64,000 nt of DNA from Holdemania massiliensis AP2 (GCF_000327285.1 NZ_HE998567.1:121136-185135); one strand, 5' to 3'. Positions 51,103 through 60,446 are shown, counted from the first letter of the stretch. Numbers and translations are program-made. The notes: generated by a model from the letters alone, not told the origin.

Positions 51103-52407
51103 ATGTCACAGCGAGTAGAAATGATCCTCGACGTCAACGAAAAACCGCAGCCGGCACAATGGATTTTGCTGAGCTTCCAGCATGTCTTTGCGATGTTTGG
51201 CGCCACCATCCTGGTTCCGGTATTAACCGGCTTCCCGATTTCCGTTGCTTTGTTTGCTTCCGGAATCGGTACGATTATTTACAGCTGCATCACCCGTTTT
51301 AAAGTTCCGGTTTACTTAGGTTCTTCTTTTGCTTACATCAGTGCTGTTCAGATTGCCGTTGCCGCGATGAGCGGAGATGTCAGCGCGGCACAGACGGGTT
51401 TGATTTTAATTGGTCTGGTCTATGTCATTGTATCCATCATCGTTCGCTTTATCGGCAAGGATTGGATTGATAAGCTGCTTCCGCCGATCGTCATCGGTCC
51501 GATGATTGCGGTTATCGGCCTGGGCTTAGCTGCCAACGCCGTCAGCAATGCTGGCTTTGTTGCCGGGGGAAGCTGGAAAGTGATGCTGACCGCCGTCTTC
51601 ACGTTCATTCTTACAGCGCTCATCTCCACCAAAGCCAAAGGCTTCTTCAAAATCATTCCGTTTCTGTGCGGCATCCTGGGCGGTTATTTATTTGCCTTAG
51701 CGTTAGGCATTGTGGATTTTACACCCGTTATGGAAGTCATCGAATCCCGTCAGTTTCTGTCGCTGCCGGAGTTCATCCTGCCGTTTGCGGTGCCAGGATT
51801 CAAGCAGTATCATCTGTATTTCGGACCGGAAACCTTCGCGATTCTGCCGGTAGCGCTGGTTACGATTTCTGAGCATATCGGCGATCATACAGTCTTAGGC
51901 AAGATCTGCGGCCGCAACTTTTTAAAGGAGCCGGGGCTGGATAAGACGCTGATGGGCGACGGCATTGCGACTTCGATTTCCGCGCTGTTAGGGGGTCCGG
52001 CAAATACAACGTATGGTGAAAACACCGGAGTGATCGGAATGACTAAGGTTTCCTCTGTCTATGTTACCGTCGGTGCCGCCTGCATCGCGATTGTCTTAAG
52101 CTGCGTACCGATTGTTTCAGCGTTTATCTCTACTATTCCAAGTGCAGTATTGGGTGGTATGTCGATTATTCTCTACGGTGTCATTGCTTCCAATGGTCTG
52201 CGGGTTCTGATTGATAATCAGGTTGATTTTGGCCAGCAGCGTAATCTGATCATTGCCTCGGCGATGCTGGTCATCGGCTTAGGCGGTGCGGTTCTGCCGT
52301 TAGGCAAGCTGGTCACGCTGTCCGGTACAGCCTTGTCAGCCAGCGTCGGGATTGTCCTGAACTTAATCCTGCCGCGTTCAAAACAGACGGAAGACAGCAA
52401 AAATTAA
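51103..52407 (+). CDS. uraA: Uracil permease (NCS2 family)
   Basis: Nucleobase:cation symporter-2 membrane protein, 434 residues with about 14 membrane segments. MSQRVEMILDVNEKPQPAQW leads into the first helices (SFQHVFAMFGATILVPVLTG). The substrate-site region reads VTISEHIGDHTVLG, and GGPANTTYGENTGVIGMTKV is the uracil-permease form of the NCS2 signature. The PyrR attenuator upstream supports uracil over xanthine as substrate. Could equally be named pyrP. Confidence 0.93.
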   Translation: MSQRVEMILDVNEKPQPAQWILLSFQHVFAMFGATILVPVLTGFPISVALFASGIGTIIYSCITRFKVPVYLGSSFAYISAVQIAVAAMSGDVSAAQTGLILIGLVYVIVSIIVRFIGKDWIDKLLPPIVIGPMIAVIGLGLAANAVSNAGFVAGGSWKVMLTAVFTFILTALISTKAKGFFKIIPFLCGILGGYLFALALGIVDFTPVMEVIESRQFLSLPEFILPFAVPGFKQYHLYFGPETFAILPVALVTISEHIGDHTVLGKICGRNFLKEPGLDKTLMGDGIATSISALLGGPANTTYGENTGVIGMTKVSSVYVTVGAACIAIVLSCVPIVSAFISTIPSAVLGGMSIILYGVIASNGLRVLIDNQVDFGQQRNLIIASAMLVIGLGGAVLPLGKLVTLSGTALSASVGIVLNLILPRSKQTEDSKN

Positions 52408-52770
52408 AGTCCTTCTTATTTAAAAAACAGTGTGCTGGAAATGGAATCAGAAAGGTTCTTACACGAACTGGGATGAAGCATAATCAGCAAAAAAGAGGAA
52501 CGGTAAACTTATGATCAGTGAACGGCATAATTTTACTGTTCCTTTTATTTTGGTTTTAACTGCGGCCAAGAAGTCGGTCAGACCGCTGAACCTATAGCTT
52601 TTTCTGTCCGCTATTTTTGTATCTGATTTTATGCGAACGCACGGAAAGTGTGCTTAAGATGATCATAGGTTCCCGCTGTGTTCTTACCTGTTCTTTTACT
52701 TTATACCGCGCAAACGGGTTTTTCATTTCCTTTGTGTGTGTTTTCTGGTAAAATAAAGCACGGTGATAAC
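52408..52770 (+). other. Gene-free stretch between uracil permease and rsmE
   Basis: No gene seen. AGGAACGGTAAA (52496-52507) pairs with TTTACTGTTCCT (52532-52543), one G-U, followed by TTTT, a likely terminator. TAAAAT at 52749-52754 is a possible -10 for rsmE. Confidence 0.4.
52496..52546 (+). terminator. Intrinsic terminator after uracil permease
   Basis: 12-bp stem 52496-52507 with 52532-52543, loop of 24 bases, followed by a T run. Confidence 0.6.
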
Positions 52771-53484
52771 ATGCAGCAGATATTTATACAACAGAAAGCA
52801 GAAGTCCAGAACTTCGTTGAACCGGATGCGCAGCAGCGTCATCATCTGCAGCGCGTGGTGCGGATGAAGGAAGGCGAAATCCTGCGGGTGATCGATGGAC
52901 AAGGCCAGGTTTTTTCCGGTCAATTGAACACAGACGGGCGCATTCTGATTTTAGAACAAATCCAGGAAGACCGCGAGCTTCCTGTTTCATTGACTTTGGT
53001 GGCCGGTTTGATCAAAGGTGAACGCTGGGATTGGCTGCTGCAGAAATGTACGGAGCTGGGTGTCAGCCGAATTGTACCATTTCAATCCAGCCGCACCGTG
53101 GTAAAGTTGGATGGGGAAAAGGTCGATAAAAAGCAGCAGCGGTGGCAGAAGATTGTGCAGGAAGCCAGTCAGCAATGCAAGCGTACGCAGATTCCGCAGG
53201 TCTGCCTGCCGATTGCTCTGAGAGAGGTGGATCAGTATCTCAGCGAACAAAACTTCGTGGCATATGAAGATGAAGCGCTGCAGGGCGGATTGTTCAGCAC
53301 GCTGCTGGAAAAAGGACGCAGTACAACGATCGTCATCGGTCCGGAAGGCGGATTCAGCCCCGCTGAGATTGCGCAGCTGCAGGCGCAGGGCTTTCGCTGC
53401 TGCTCGTTAGGCAAGCGGATTCTGCGTGCGGAAACGGCTGCCATTGCTGCGGTATGTTTGGCAGCGGCTGTTATGGAGGCATAA
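52771..53484 (+). CDS. rsmE: 16S rRNA (uracil1498-N3)-methyltransferase RsmE
   Basis: SPOUT methyltransferase of 237 residues that methylates U1498 of 16S rRNA. Start ATG 52771 (MQQIFIQQKAEVQNFVEP) with GGTGATAAC before it; an in-frame upstream extension has no homology. N-terminal PUA-like domain, knot region IVIGPEGGFSPAEIAQL and LGKRILRAETAAIAA. Followed after 4 bases by an unknown gene. In many Firmicutes prmA precedes it; not here. Confidence 0.94.
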   Translation: MQQIFIQQKAEVQNFVEPDAQQRHHLQRVVRMKEGEILRVIDGQGQVFSGQLNTDGRILILEQIQEDRELPVSLTLVAGLIKGERWDWLLQKCTELGVSRIVPFQSSRTVVKLDGEKVDKKQQRWQKIVQEASQQCKRTQIPQVCLPIALREVDQYLSEQNFVAYEDEALQGGLFSTLLEKGRSTTIVIGPEGGFSPAEIAQLQAQGFRCCSLGKRILRAETAAIAAVCLAAAVMEA

Positions 53485-53488
53485 AACG

Positions 53489-54253
53489 ATGAATCCGAAA
53501 ATCATTAAAATTCTGCGCAAGGCCAACGATCAGGAACTGCTCAAGCTTCCTGAAGTCCGCAAGGAAACCGCGCGCATCAATGCCCTGCTTAAACCGTATC
53601 AGCTGGATCGAACGGTGAAAACCGCACGGGATGTCTACACGTTGAGCATCCTGGAGGAAGGCTTGAAAAATAAACAGAAGATTGAAGAACTGTACGAGCA
53701 GACCCGCCGTGAGATGCTGGATATCTGGGATATGCTTGATTATCCCAAACGCAATGAATTTGTCCGACCGAAAATTCAGGCGGCGATCTCCGAAATGAAA
53801 CAGTTTAGCAGTGAGGGCAAGCTGATCATGATTCCGTTTTTTGATCCGCTGATCAATGCGCTTTACGATCATGAAACCGCGGTCCTGGAACTGCCGCAGT
53901 TTTTCAAAATGTATAAAAACTTTGCGGATAAAATCGTGGATCCGCTGACCTACGGACGCTTGCCTTATGAGGCTGGCTTTGCTTCGCCACAGGTCATCTT
54001 TCAGAATGAACTGGGTTTTGCGGTGTATGAGGGGCGGGTGCATTGTCTGGAAATCTTCGCGTTTGACGGGAGGGAAACGGAGCTGCCGCTTTCCTTGGTC
54101 TGTACCGGACAAAAGCTGGATCCAGCTCAGGGTGCGCCGTTAGCGGCTGCGGTATTAAGCCAGGATCCTGTCCAAATCCGTGATGCCTTGTGTGCCAGCG
54201 GATATGTTCTGCCGAAGCTGAAAAGCAAAATTGCCCGAATTCACAGGCCGTAA
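53489..54253 (+). CDS. Conserved-looking protein of unknown function
   Basis: 254 residues starting MNPKIIKILRKANDQELLKL, with GGAGG 9 bases upstream inside the end of rsmE. Soluble: no signal peptide or membrane helix. The first half (to about 110) is strongly helical and charged; the second half is mixed and includes DPLTYGRLPYEAGFASP and VHCLEIFAFDGRETELPL. I recognise no family. It sits between rsmE and mtaB, both RNA modification genes, and ends in a terminator that has the stop codon in its loop. Confidence 0.7.
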   Translation: MNPKIIKILRKANDQELLKLPEVRKETARINALLKPYQLDRTVKTARDVYTLSILEEGLKNKQKIEELYEQTRREMLDIWDMLDYPKRNEFVRPKIQAAISEMKQFSSEGKLIMIPFFDPLINALYDHETAVLELPQFFKMYKNFADKIVDPLTYGRLPYEAGFASPQVIFQNELGFAVYEGRVHCLEIFAFDGRETELPLSLVCTGQKLDPAQGAPLAAAVLSQDPVQIRDALCASGYVLPKLKSKIARIHRP

Positions 54254-54263
54254 GGCCTTTTTC
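54245..54263 (+). terminator. Terminator with the stop codon in its loop
   Basis: AGGCC (54245-54249), loop GTAA, GGCCT (54254-54258), followed by TTTTCTTT. The TAA stop of the preceding gene (54251-54253) is in the loop, so ribosomes reaching the stop may affect hairpin formation. Confidence 0.65.
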
Positions 54264-54350
54264 TTTGAAAGCGGCGAAGAACCGCCGTTAAAAGACTACC
54301 TTGGGGGTAAAAAGTTTGATATAATATCCATCATGGAAGGGGATAAATTC

Positions 54351-55652
54351 ATGACGACAGTCGCAATTTCAACACTGGGCTGCAAGGTTAACGCCTACGA
54401 GTCGGAAAGTACCGCTCAGGCGCTGCGGCAGCGTGGTTATCAAACGGTGGACTTTAAGGAGAAGGCTGACGTTTACATCATTTTTACTTGTGCGGTGACC
54501 AATACCGCCGCCAGCAAGAGCCGGCAGAAGATCCATCAGGCCAGACGGCAGAATCCGGATGCTCTGGTGTGCGCCGTAGGCTGTTATGTTCAGATCCATG
54601 CCGAACAAATGAGCGAACAGGAGAAGATTGATCTTCTGATTGGCTCCAGCGGCAAGGATAAGCTTCCCCAGCTCATTGACCAGGCGCTGCAGCAGCGTCA
54701 GGTTCCGATCGTACCGATCCAGGATGTGCGGCAGGCGGCCGAGTTTGAGATGCTGCCGCTGGATGAATTTGAACATCAGACGCGGGCGTATTTAAAGGTC
54801 CAGGATGGCTGCAATCAATTCTGCGCCTACTGCATCATTCCTTATGCTCGCGGCCGGGAGCGCTCGCTGCCGCTGGATGAGGCGCTGCAGGAAGCTCGTC
54901 GGCTGGCGCAGAAGCATAAGGAAATTGTCTTAGCAGGAATACATACCGGTCGTTATGGGAAGGATAGAAACACCAGCCTGACAGAACTGATCCGCGGGAT
55001 GGGCAGCATTGAGTCTTTAAAGCGAATTCGAATTTCGTCGATTGAGATCACAGAAATTACCGATGAACTATTGGAACTGATGGAAAAACAGCCGAAGATT
55101 GCCCGGCATCTGCACATTCCGCTGCAGGCGGGCTGTGATGCAACGCTTAAACGTATGGGCCGTCCGTATACGACCCAGCAGTTTTTGCAGCGTGTTGAAG
55201 AAATCCGCGCCCGGATTGAGGGCATTTCGATCAGTACCGATCTGATCGTTGGTTTCCCTCAGGAAAGTGATGAGGAGTTTGCCGCAACGATGGCGTTTTT
55301 GAAACAGATCCGCTTCAGTTTCTGCCACGTTTTTCCGTTCTCGGCGAAAACCGGTACACCGGCGCAGCGGATGAGCGGTCAGGTTCCGGCAAATATAAAA
55401 AAGCAGCGCGCTCAGGAAGTCGGCGATTTTTCCCGCAGCAGCTATTACGAGGTCAAAAGCCGATGGATCGGCAAGGCGGTTGACGTGCTGATTGAAACCT
55501 GTGAAAACGGTGTTTCGTTCGGTCACAGCAGTGAATATCTGCCGGTTCAGGTTGAAGGGCAATGGGCCAGTGGTCAGCTGGTTCGCGTCTGTTGTACGCA
55601 TATGATCGGGGATCAGCTGGTGGCCCAGGCGCAAGGAGGTCAGGAAAAATGA
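54351..55652 (+). CDS. mtaB: tRNA (N6-threonylcarbamoyladenosine37-C2)-methylthiotransferase MtaB
   Basis: Radical-SAM enzyme that adds a methylthio group to t6A37 of tRNA. 433 residues. ATG 54351 (MTTVAISTLGCKVNAYESES) follows AAGGGG by 8 bases; ATG 54333 is too close to any such site. UPF0004 domain with the three cysteines binding the auxiliary cluster (STLGCKVN, FTCAVTN, AVGCYVQ), radical-SAM CNQFCAYCIIPYARG near 145, and TRAM-like C-terminus. TATAAT at 54320-54325 is a likely -10. The stop overlaps murE by ATGA. Confidence 0.94.
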   Translation: MTTVAISTLGCKVNAYESESTAQALRQRGYQTVDFKEKADVYIIFTCAVTNTAASKSRQKIHQARRQNPDALVCAVGCYVQIHAEQMSEQEKIDLLIGSSGKDKLPQLIDQALQQRQVPIVPIQDVRQAAEFEMLPLDEFEHQTRAYLKVQDGCNQFCAYCIIPYARGRERSLPLDEALQEARRLAQKHKEIVLAGIHTGRYGKDRNTSLTELIRGMGSIESLKRIRISSIEITEITDELLELMEKQPKIARHLHIPLQAGCDATLKRMGRPYTTQQFLQRVEEIRARIEGISISTDLIVGFPQESDEEFAATMAFLKQIRFSFCHVFPFSAKTGTPAQRMSGQVPANIKKQRAQEVGDFSRSSYYEVKSRWIGKAVDVLIETCENGVSFGHSSEYLPVQVEGQWASGQLVRVCCTHMIGDQLVAQAQGGQEK

Positions 55653-57124
55653 AGTTATCTGCATTATTTGACAACGCTCCGGATATTGAAATTGAAAATC
55701 TGATGGTGGACAGCCGCGATGTGCTGCCCAACGCCATTTTCTTCTGCATCAAAGGGATGATCCATGATGGTCACCGATATGTCAACGCCGCGATCAAAAA
55801 CGGTGCCGTGTGCATTGTTCACAGCGAGGATATCAAGCGCAACAACACCAATGTCATTTATATTAAAGTCCGTGACGTTACCGCAGCTTTAAATCAGGTT
55901 GCTGCCTGTTTCTATGGGTATCCGTCGAAAAAGATGGTCGTATATGGGGTAACCGGCACAAATGGAAAATCCTCAATTGCTTGCATGATCCGCAATCTGC
56001 TTAACCCAATCTATGCCTGTGGCTACATCGGTACGATTTCGATTGAATACGGGGATACCAAGCTGCCGCCGCTTTTGACAACGCCGGATATCGTTCCGCT
56101 GCAGAAAACGCTGCATGACATGGCAGAGGCTCAAATGAAAGCCTGCGCATTAGAAATCAGCAGCATCGGTTTGGAACAGCACCGCACCGACAGCGTGGAT
56201 GTTGATATCGCGATTTTTACCAATCTGACGCATGATCATCTTGACTATCACGGTACGATGGAGAACTATTTTGAAGCTAAGAAACGGCTGTTTGACCAGC
56301 TGAAACCCGAGGGTACGGCGATTACGAACAAGGATGATCCACATGGCATGGCGGTGGTGGCTGATTGTCCAGCTCATGTTGTGACCTATGGGGTCTTGGA
56401 AAAGGCCGATTATGAAGCTAAAGATATTCAGCTCAATGCCGATAAAACCGCTTTTACGCTGGTGTATGAGGGACAGGAATATCCTGTCCAGACCAATCTG
56501 GTCGCGATGTTTAACCTGTATAATCTGCTTGCGGTGATCGCGGCGCTGCATGAAGGCGGCCTGCCGTTAGAACAGATCCTGGATCAGCTCAATACCATTC
56601 CGCAGATCGAAGGGCGGATGGAACGCATTGAGGAAGGACAGCCTTTCAATATCATCGTGGATTTCGCTCATACTCCGGATGGATTGGAACAAATCTTCAA
56701 GTTTGCTTCCGCAATTACGCCAAAGGAAAAACGGATCATTTCTGTTTTCGGGTCAGCCGGCAAGCGGGATACGAAGAAACGTCCGGTGTTTGGCCAGCTG
56801 GCGGATAAATACTGTGATCTGATCATTTTGACCGAGGATGATCCGCGCGATGAAGATCCGATTCAGATCGCCGAGGAAATTGCTTCCGGAATTGAGAAAA
56901 CTAATCGGATTATCATTGAAAGCCGTTACGACGCGATCCGTCAGGCGATCGAAGTTGCCAATGTTGGGGATACGATTTTGATTTTAGGCAAAGGCGATGA
57001 AACGTTTATTTATCGTGAGTTTGGACGGGAGCCGTGGATGAGTGATCCGGCAGCTGCCCGCGATGCCTTGCATAAATATTATTTTGAAACGGAGGAGGAA
57101 GAGGAAGATGAAACCGTTGAATAA
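55649..57124 (+). CDS. murE: UDP-N-acetylmuramyl-tripeptide synthetase MurE
   Basis: Mur ligase that adds the third stem-peptide residue to UDP-MurNAc-L-Ala-D-Glu. 491 residues from ATG 55649 ([19 protein letters not shown]). ATP loop [16 protein letters not shown] near 110, central [20 protein letters not shown], and C-terminal [11 protein letters not shown]. Meso-DAP enzymes carry DNPR here, and lysine enzymes usually lack the Arg; DDPR is intermediate but keeps the Arg, which favours meso-DAP weakly. Overlaps mtaB by ATGA. The acidic C-terminus (EEEEEDE) is encoded by GA-rich DNA that also serves as the deoC ribosome site. Confidence 0.92.
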   Translation: MKLSALFDNAPDIEIENLMVDSRDVLPNAIFFCIKGMIHDGHRYVNAAIKNGAVCIVHSEDIKRNNTNVIYIKVRDVTAALNQVAACFYGYPSKKMVVYGVTGTNGKSSIACMIRNLLNPIYACGYIGTISIEYGDTKLPPLLTTPDIVPLQKTLHDMAEAQMKACALEISSIGLEQHRTDSVDVDIAIFTNLTHDHLDYHGTMENYFEAKKRLFDQLKPEGTAITNKDDPHGMAVVADCPAHVVTYGVLEKADYEAKDIQLNADKTAFTLVYEGQEYPVQTNLVAMFNLYNLLAVIAALHEGGLPLEQILDQLNTIPQIEGRMERIEEGQPFNIIVDFAHTPDGLEQIFKFASAITPKEKRIISVFGSAGKRDTKKRPVFGQLADKYCDLIILTEDDPRDEDPIQIAEEIASGIEKTNRIIIESRYDAIRQAIEVANVGDTILILGKGDETFIYREFGREPWMSDPAAARDALHKYYFETEEEEEDETVE

Positions 57125-57770
57125 GTACATTGATCACACCCTGTTAAAACCTGCCAGTACCCGCAGTCAGCTGGAAAAGCTGTGCACCGAAGCCCGCGAC
57201 CATGATTTTGCGACAGTCTGCGTCAATCCTTGCTGGATTGAATTCTGCAAGCAGCAGCTGGAAGGCAGTGACGTTCAAGTCTGCACCGTTATCGGCTTCC
57301 CATTGGGGGCCATGACCAGTGAAGCCAAAGCTTTTGAATGCCGCGATGCCATTGCCAAAGGCGCGGATGAAATTGATATGGTCATCAACATTGGAAAAGT
57401 CAAGGATCAGGATTTTGATGGTGTTGTTCACGATATCAAAATGGTCAAGGAAGCGGCGGGCGAACACGTATTAAAGGTAATTTTAGAAACCTGCCTGCTG
57501 AGTGATGAAGAAAAAGTGTTTGCATGCAAGGCTTGTATGGAAGCCGGAGCTGACTTTGTGAAGACATCAACTGGCTTTTCGACAAGCGGGGCCACTGTTG
57601 AGGATGTCCGCCTGATGAAGCAGACCGTGGGGGATGTTTGCCAGGTAAAGGCTGCCGGCGGGGTGCGCTGCTTTGATGATCTGAAAGCGATGATTGAAGC
57701 CGGTGCGGATCGGATTGGAACTTCCAGCGGAGTAGCTTTATTGGCCGGTCAAGAAGCTGTTGGATATTAA
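57108..57770 (+). CDS. deoC: Deoxyribose-phosphate aldolase
   Basis: Class I aldolase that splits 2-deoxyribose 5-phosphate into acetaldehyde and glyceraldehyde 3-phosphate. 220 residues. ATG 57108 ([20 protein letters not shown]) lies inside the end of murE, 17 bases before its stop, after GGAGGAAGAGGAAG. Catalytic Lys in [15 protein letters not shown] near 150, VKAAGGVR near 180, and substrate site DRIGTSSGV. Position after murE is unusual; deoC is normally with other nucleoside genes. Confidence 0.95.
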   Translation: MKPLNKYIDHTLLKPASTRSQLEKLCTEARDHDFATVCVNPCWIEFCKQQLEGSDVQVCTVIGFPLGAMTSEAKAFECRDAIAKGADEIDMVINIGKVKDQDFDGVVHDIKMVKEAAGEHVLKVILETCLLSDEEKVFACKACMEAGADFVKTSTGFSTSGATVEDVRLMKQTVGDVCQVKAAGGVRCFDDLKAMIEAGADRIGTSSGVALLAGQEAVGY

Positions 57771-57810
57771 GCCTTGAAGAACCAATTATTTTAGGCTGAG
57801 CATAAAAAAT

Positions 57811-57860
57811 ACCGGGAAGATCCCGGTGCTGGAGGGGAAGTCAGTGACTTCCTCTTTTTT
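57811..57860 (+). terminator. Tandem hairpins ending the mtaB-murE-deoC unit
   Basis: First hairpin ACCGGG-AAGAT-CCCGGT (57811-57827). Second GAGGGGAAGTC (57832-57842) with GACTTCCTC (57846-57854), with bulged bases, followed by TTTTTT. The second looks like the terminator proper. Confidence 0.8.
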
Positions 57861-57910
57861 GTCTGCTTTGCGGTCAGTAAGATCCTTTAAGAATGGAAAA
57901 TCGAACTTGT

Positions 57911-58735
57911 TTATCGCCGTGTGGCCAGATCAATGAAGTAAAAGAGCAACGCTCCCCCCAGCAGGCAGCCTAAGAGAATCCAGTCGGAAATCAGGGTATG
58001 CCGCAAACCATTCAGGCGCAGAATCTGATTGATGGAAAGCAGCGGCCCCAGCGCCAGAATCAGCATGGAATAGGACAGAATCTGCCACTTGCGCTTGAGA
58101 ATCATCAGCAGTTTAAGCAAAAGATACAGGCAGACGACACTGACTAAACTGATCGGCAAGGCCAATGAAATCAGCCAGCCTTGAGTCCCGCTGAGTTTTT
58201 CGATCATCGCCAGATAGATCATAAGTGAAAACTCCAGGGTTCCCATCAATATTTCCAGTCGATGAGCGTGGGGCAGAAGCAGCGCCAGCGTCAGACTGAG
58301 AACGATGAGCAGCGCGCCGATCGGATAGTAAGCCCAGCTGAGCTGATGGTTGACGGCCAGGTTAATGATCGCGCATATAAGCATGGCTGTCAGAAGCAGC
58401 GGGATAAAAATCAGACAGAAAATGCGTTTGCCTTTGGAAAAGGTATCGCGTTTTGAATAAACGAGGGTATCGGCAACTACGGAATCGAACACTTCAGGAT
58501 CGAGCGCCGGCTCACTCAGCTGCTGACCGCTGATGATTTCGCCGACGGTGACATGAAAGACATCGGCCAATCGAGGCAGCAGGGTGATGTCTGGAAACGA
58601 TAATCCGCGTTCCCATTTTGAGATGGCTTTGTCTGAAATCCCGATTTTGCTGCCAAGTTCCTTTTGGGTCCAGCCTTCCTTTAAGCGCAGCTGGCGGATC
58701 AGGCTGCCGGTTTTCTGTTCGTTCATATTCTGCAT
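57911..58735 (-). CDS. Membrane-bound XRE-family regulator
   Basis: About 274 residues. GGAGGA lies 7 bases before the ATG at 58735 (MQNMNEQKTGSLIRQLR); two earlier in-frame ATGs lack this. N-terminal helix-turn-helix (WTQKELGSKIGISDKAISKW, then ERGLSFPDITLLPRLADVF) of the type that recognises DNA as a dimer. The C-terminal two thirds are five to six hydrophobic helices with no assignable domain. XRE domains fused to membrane bundles are common in Firmicutes and often regulate adjacent transporters, but none adjoins. Target and signal unknown. Confidence 0.85.
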   Translation of the reverse strand: MQNMNEQKTGSLIRQLRLKEGWTQKELGSKIGISDKAISKWERGLSFPDITLLPRLADVFHVTVGEIISGQQLSEPALDPEVFDSVVADTLVYSKRDTFSKGKRIFCLIFIPLLLTAMLICAIINLAVNHQLSWAYYPIGALLIVLSLTLALLLPHAHRLEILMGTLEFSLMIYLAMIEKLSGTQGWLISLALPISLVSVVCLYLLLKLLMILKRKWQILSYSMLILALGPLLSINQILRLNGLRHTLISDWILLGCLLGGALLFYFIDLATRR

Positions 58736-58942
58736 GGGTTTGTCCTCCATCTTTTCTTCCATCATAAGCGATCATCGGAAAGTTTACAACCGACTGGCAG
58801 TAGAATCCCAATCGACGGCGAAGAGAATCAGATTTTTCAGCATGTAAGCGCTGTCATTTTAGCTGGGAGAAGGCTAGACGAAGATGTAGGAAATACGCCA
58901 TGAAAATTTGTGAAAAACATTCTTTAAATCGTTCTGAAAAGG
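58736..58942. other. Short gene-free stretch between divergent XRE gene and rpsU
   Basis: About 200 bases holding the divergent control regions. No operator or RNA recognised apart from the rpsU promoter at its right end. Confidence 0.3.
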
Positions 58943-58971
58943 TTGCTTTTTTTCATTGGTTTGGTTATAAT
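58943..58971 (+). promoter_or_regulatory. rpsU promoter
   Basis: TTGCTT (58943-58948), 17-base spacer, consensus TATAAT (58966-58971). Confidence 0.8.
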
Positions 58972-59002
58972 ATATCTGCTTGCATCAGAAGGGAGGGTAA
59001 GT

Positions 59003-59182
59003 ATGCCAAGAGTTGTCTTAAAAGAGAACGAAGTATTGGATGACGCATTACGTCGTTTCAAGCGTCAGGTTTCTCGCAACGGAACCCTTGCTGAGGCTCG
59101 CAAAAGAGAGTTTTATGTAAAACCAGGCGTCCGTCGTAAACTGAAGTCGGAGGCTGCAAGAAAGGCTAGACGTTCAAAGTAA
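59003..59182 (+). CDS. rpsU: Small-subunit ribosomal protein bS21
   Basis: bS21, 59 residues, basic, starting [20 protein letters not shown] with the usual [20 protein letters not shown] motif. GGGAGGG precedes ATG 59003. Needed for initiation on the 30S subunit, near the anti-Shine-Dalgarno. In Bacillus it is followed by yqeY and the yqf genes; yqeY is absent here and an unknown gene takes its place. The stop codon lies within the terminator stem. Confidence 0.96.
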   Translation: MPRVVLKENEVLDDALRRFKRQVSRNGTLAEARKREFYVKPGVRRKLKSEAARKARRSK

Positions 59183-59203
59183 AGAAGCGCAAGCTTCTTT
59201 TTT
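59181..59203 (+). terminator. Intrinsic terminator after rpsU
   Basis: AAAGAAGC (59181-59188), GCAA loop, GCTTCTTT (59193-59200), followed by TTT. It overlaps the rpsU stop codon. Confidence 0.85.
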
Positions 59204-59364
59204 CGTAGTTGGATGAAGTCAGAAAATCAGTATTCAAGTAGAAAGCGCTTTGTCATATTAGGGCAGCTGTTTTATTATAGAAGAAACGCATGACTGTCAT
59301 CCGGTCATAATAAAGGAAAAAGGGTGGAAGAGGAACCTTAAGAAGATCAAGGAGGAATGTAGCG

Positions 59365-60330
59365 ATGCAAAGTTCAAGCCGATCGCTTCAGCAGTTTAAG
59401 CAAGCTTTATCCGATCTCTATCAGCAATGGCGGGATAAACAATGGGAAATGCTGAATGTCAAACTGGAACTGCCGCTGTTTGACGCGCAGGTTTGTCTGT
59501 CCCTGCTGCAGATGGACGAGGAAACCGTATTGGAAATCTGCGATGACGACTGGGATCAGCTGGTCGGTAATTCGCTGGCGATGGAAGATTCCTATCATAT
59601 GGCAGTCCAGGCGTCAAGGCGGATCATGTGGCGGCCTTTCAATGCGGAGGAAGCCGAAGTTGCTTTGTTTCAGCAGGGGGACCTGCAGGTCTTTATCAAT
59701 GATATTCATTGTGGACTTCTGGAAGTTCGGCCTTCCTCCCGCTGGATTGAGGAAACCCGTCTGCTTGTAGAAGCACTGAGCGGGGTGCTAAAGCAGTATT
59801 CAGGTCGGGAAACGACGGATGAGGAATGGCTGGAGGCTGTTCAGCTGAGTGATCAGAGCTGGCGTCTGACGCCGAAATCCGGGGCTGTCCGGATCGAAGG
59901 TCCAGCCTGCATGATTGATGAAGTGGCGGCCGAGAAACTCAGTCAGCTTAAGCATACCCGCGAAACAGCACAGCTGGATGTCGTCAGTCTGATTGATCCA
60001 TTGGAGGCGGAACATGGCAGTGCCGTTGCTTTCCGTATGCTGGTGCTGGTCTGCTCCAATCGTCATCAGACGCATGTGGAATTTAATTTTCGCAAGCGTG
60101 AGGATTTATGTACGGCGCTGGTTGAAGGTTTGCGTCAATTCATTCTGACTGCCGGCATTCCAGCCCGGCTGCAGGTCAACCATGGCTTGTATGAATTTAT
60201 TCTCGCAGATTTAGCTCAGCGGCTGGGAATTCAAATTGTCAGCGTGGAGCATTTGATCTTAACAGAGCAGCTTAGTGAAGAACTGGCGGCCGGGCTCTCC
60301 ATGCTTTCAGCTCCGGAAACGATGAATTAA
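59365..60330 (+). CDS. Cytosolic protein of unknown function between rpsU and yqfC
   Basis: 321 residues starting MQSSSRSLQQFKQALSDLYQ after AAGGAGG. No signal peptide or membrane helix. Tyr/Trp/Asp-rich N-terminal half, and a C-terminal half (about 195-305) with HTHVEFNFRKREDLCTALVE and IPARLQVNHGLYEFILADLA, which resembles uncharacterised DUF6930/DUF7309-type domains; this is recollection, not a match I could test. It has its own terminator and so seems to be a single-gene unit inserted in the rpsU-yqf neighbourhood. Confidence 0.65.
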   Translation: MQSSSRSLQQFKQALSDLYQQWRDKQWEMLNVKLELPLFDAQVCLSLLQMDEETVLEICDDDWDQLVGNSLAMEDSYHMAVQASRRIMWRPFNAEEAEVALFQQGDLQVFINDIHCGLLEVRPSSRWIEETRLLVEALSGVLKQYSGRETTDEEWLEAVQLSDQSWRLTPKSGAVRIEGPACMIDEVAAEKLSQLKHTRETAQLDVVSLIDPLEAEHGSAVAFRMLVLVCSNRHQTHVEFNFRKREDLCTALVEGLRQFILTAGIPARLQVNHGLYEFILADLAQRLGIQIVSVEHLILTEQLSEELAAGLSMLSAPETMN

Positions 60331-60367
60331 TAAAATTAGAATAACCTGGATGGGGTACAGTCCGGTG

Positions 60368-60394
60368 AAAAGCGTTCTTAGGGGACGCTTTTTT
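60368..60394 (+). terminator. Intrinsic terminator before yqfC
   Basis: AAAAGCGTTC (60368-60377) pairs with GGACGCTTTT (60383-60392), one G-U, followed by T residues. Confidence 0.85.
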
Positions 60395-60446
60395 CATGTT
60401 TGAGGCATCCCGCGCATAATCTACAAAAGAGGAAGGAGTGTGCGCG

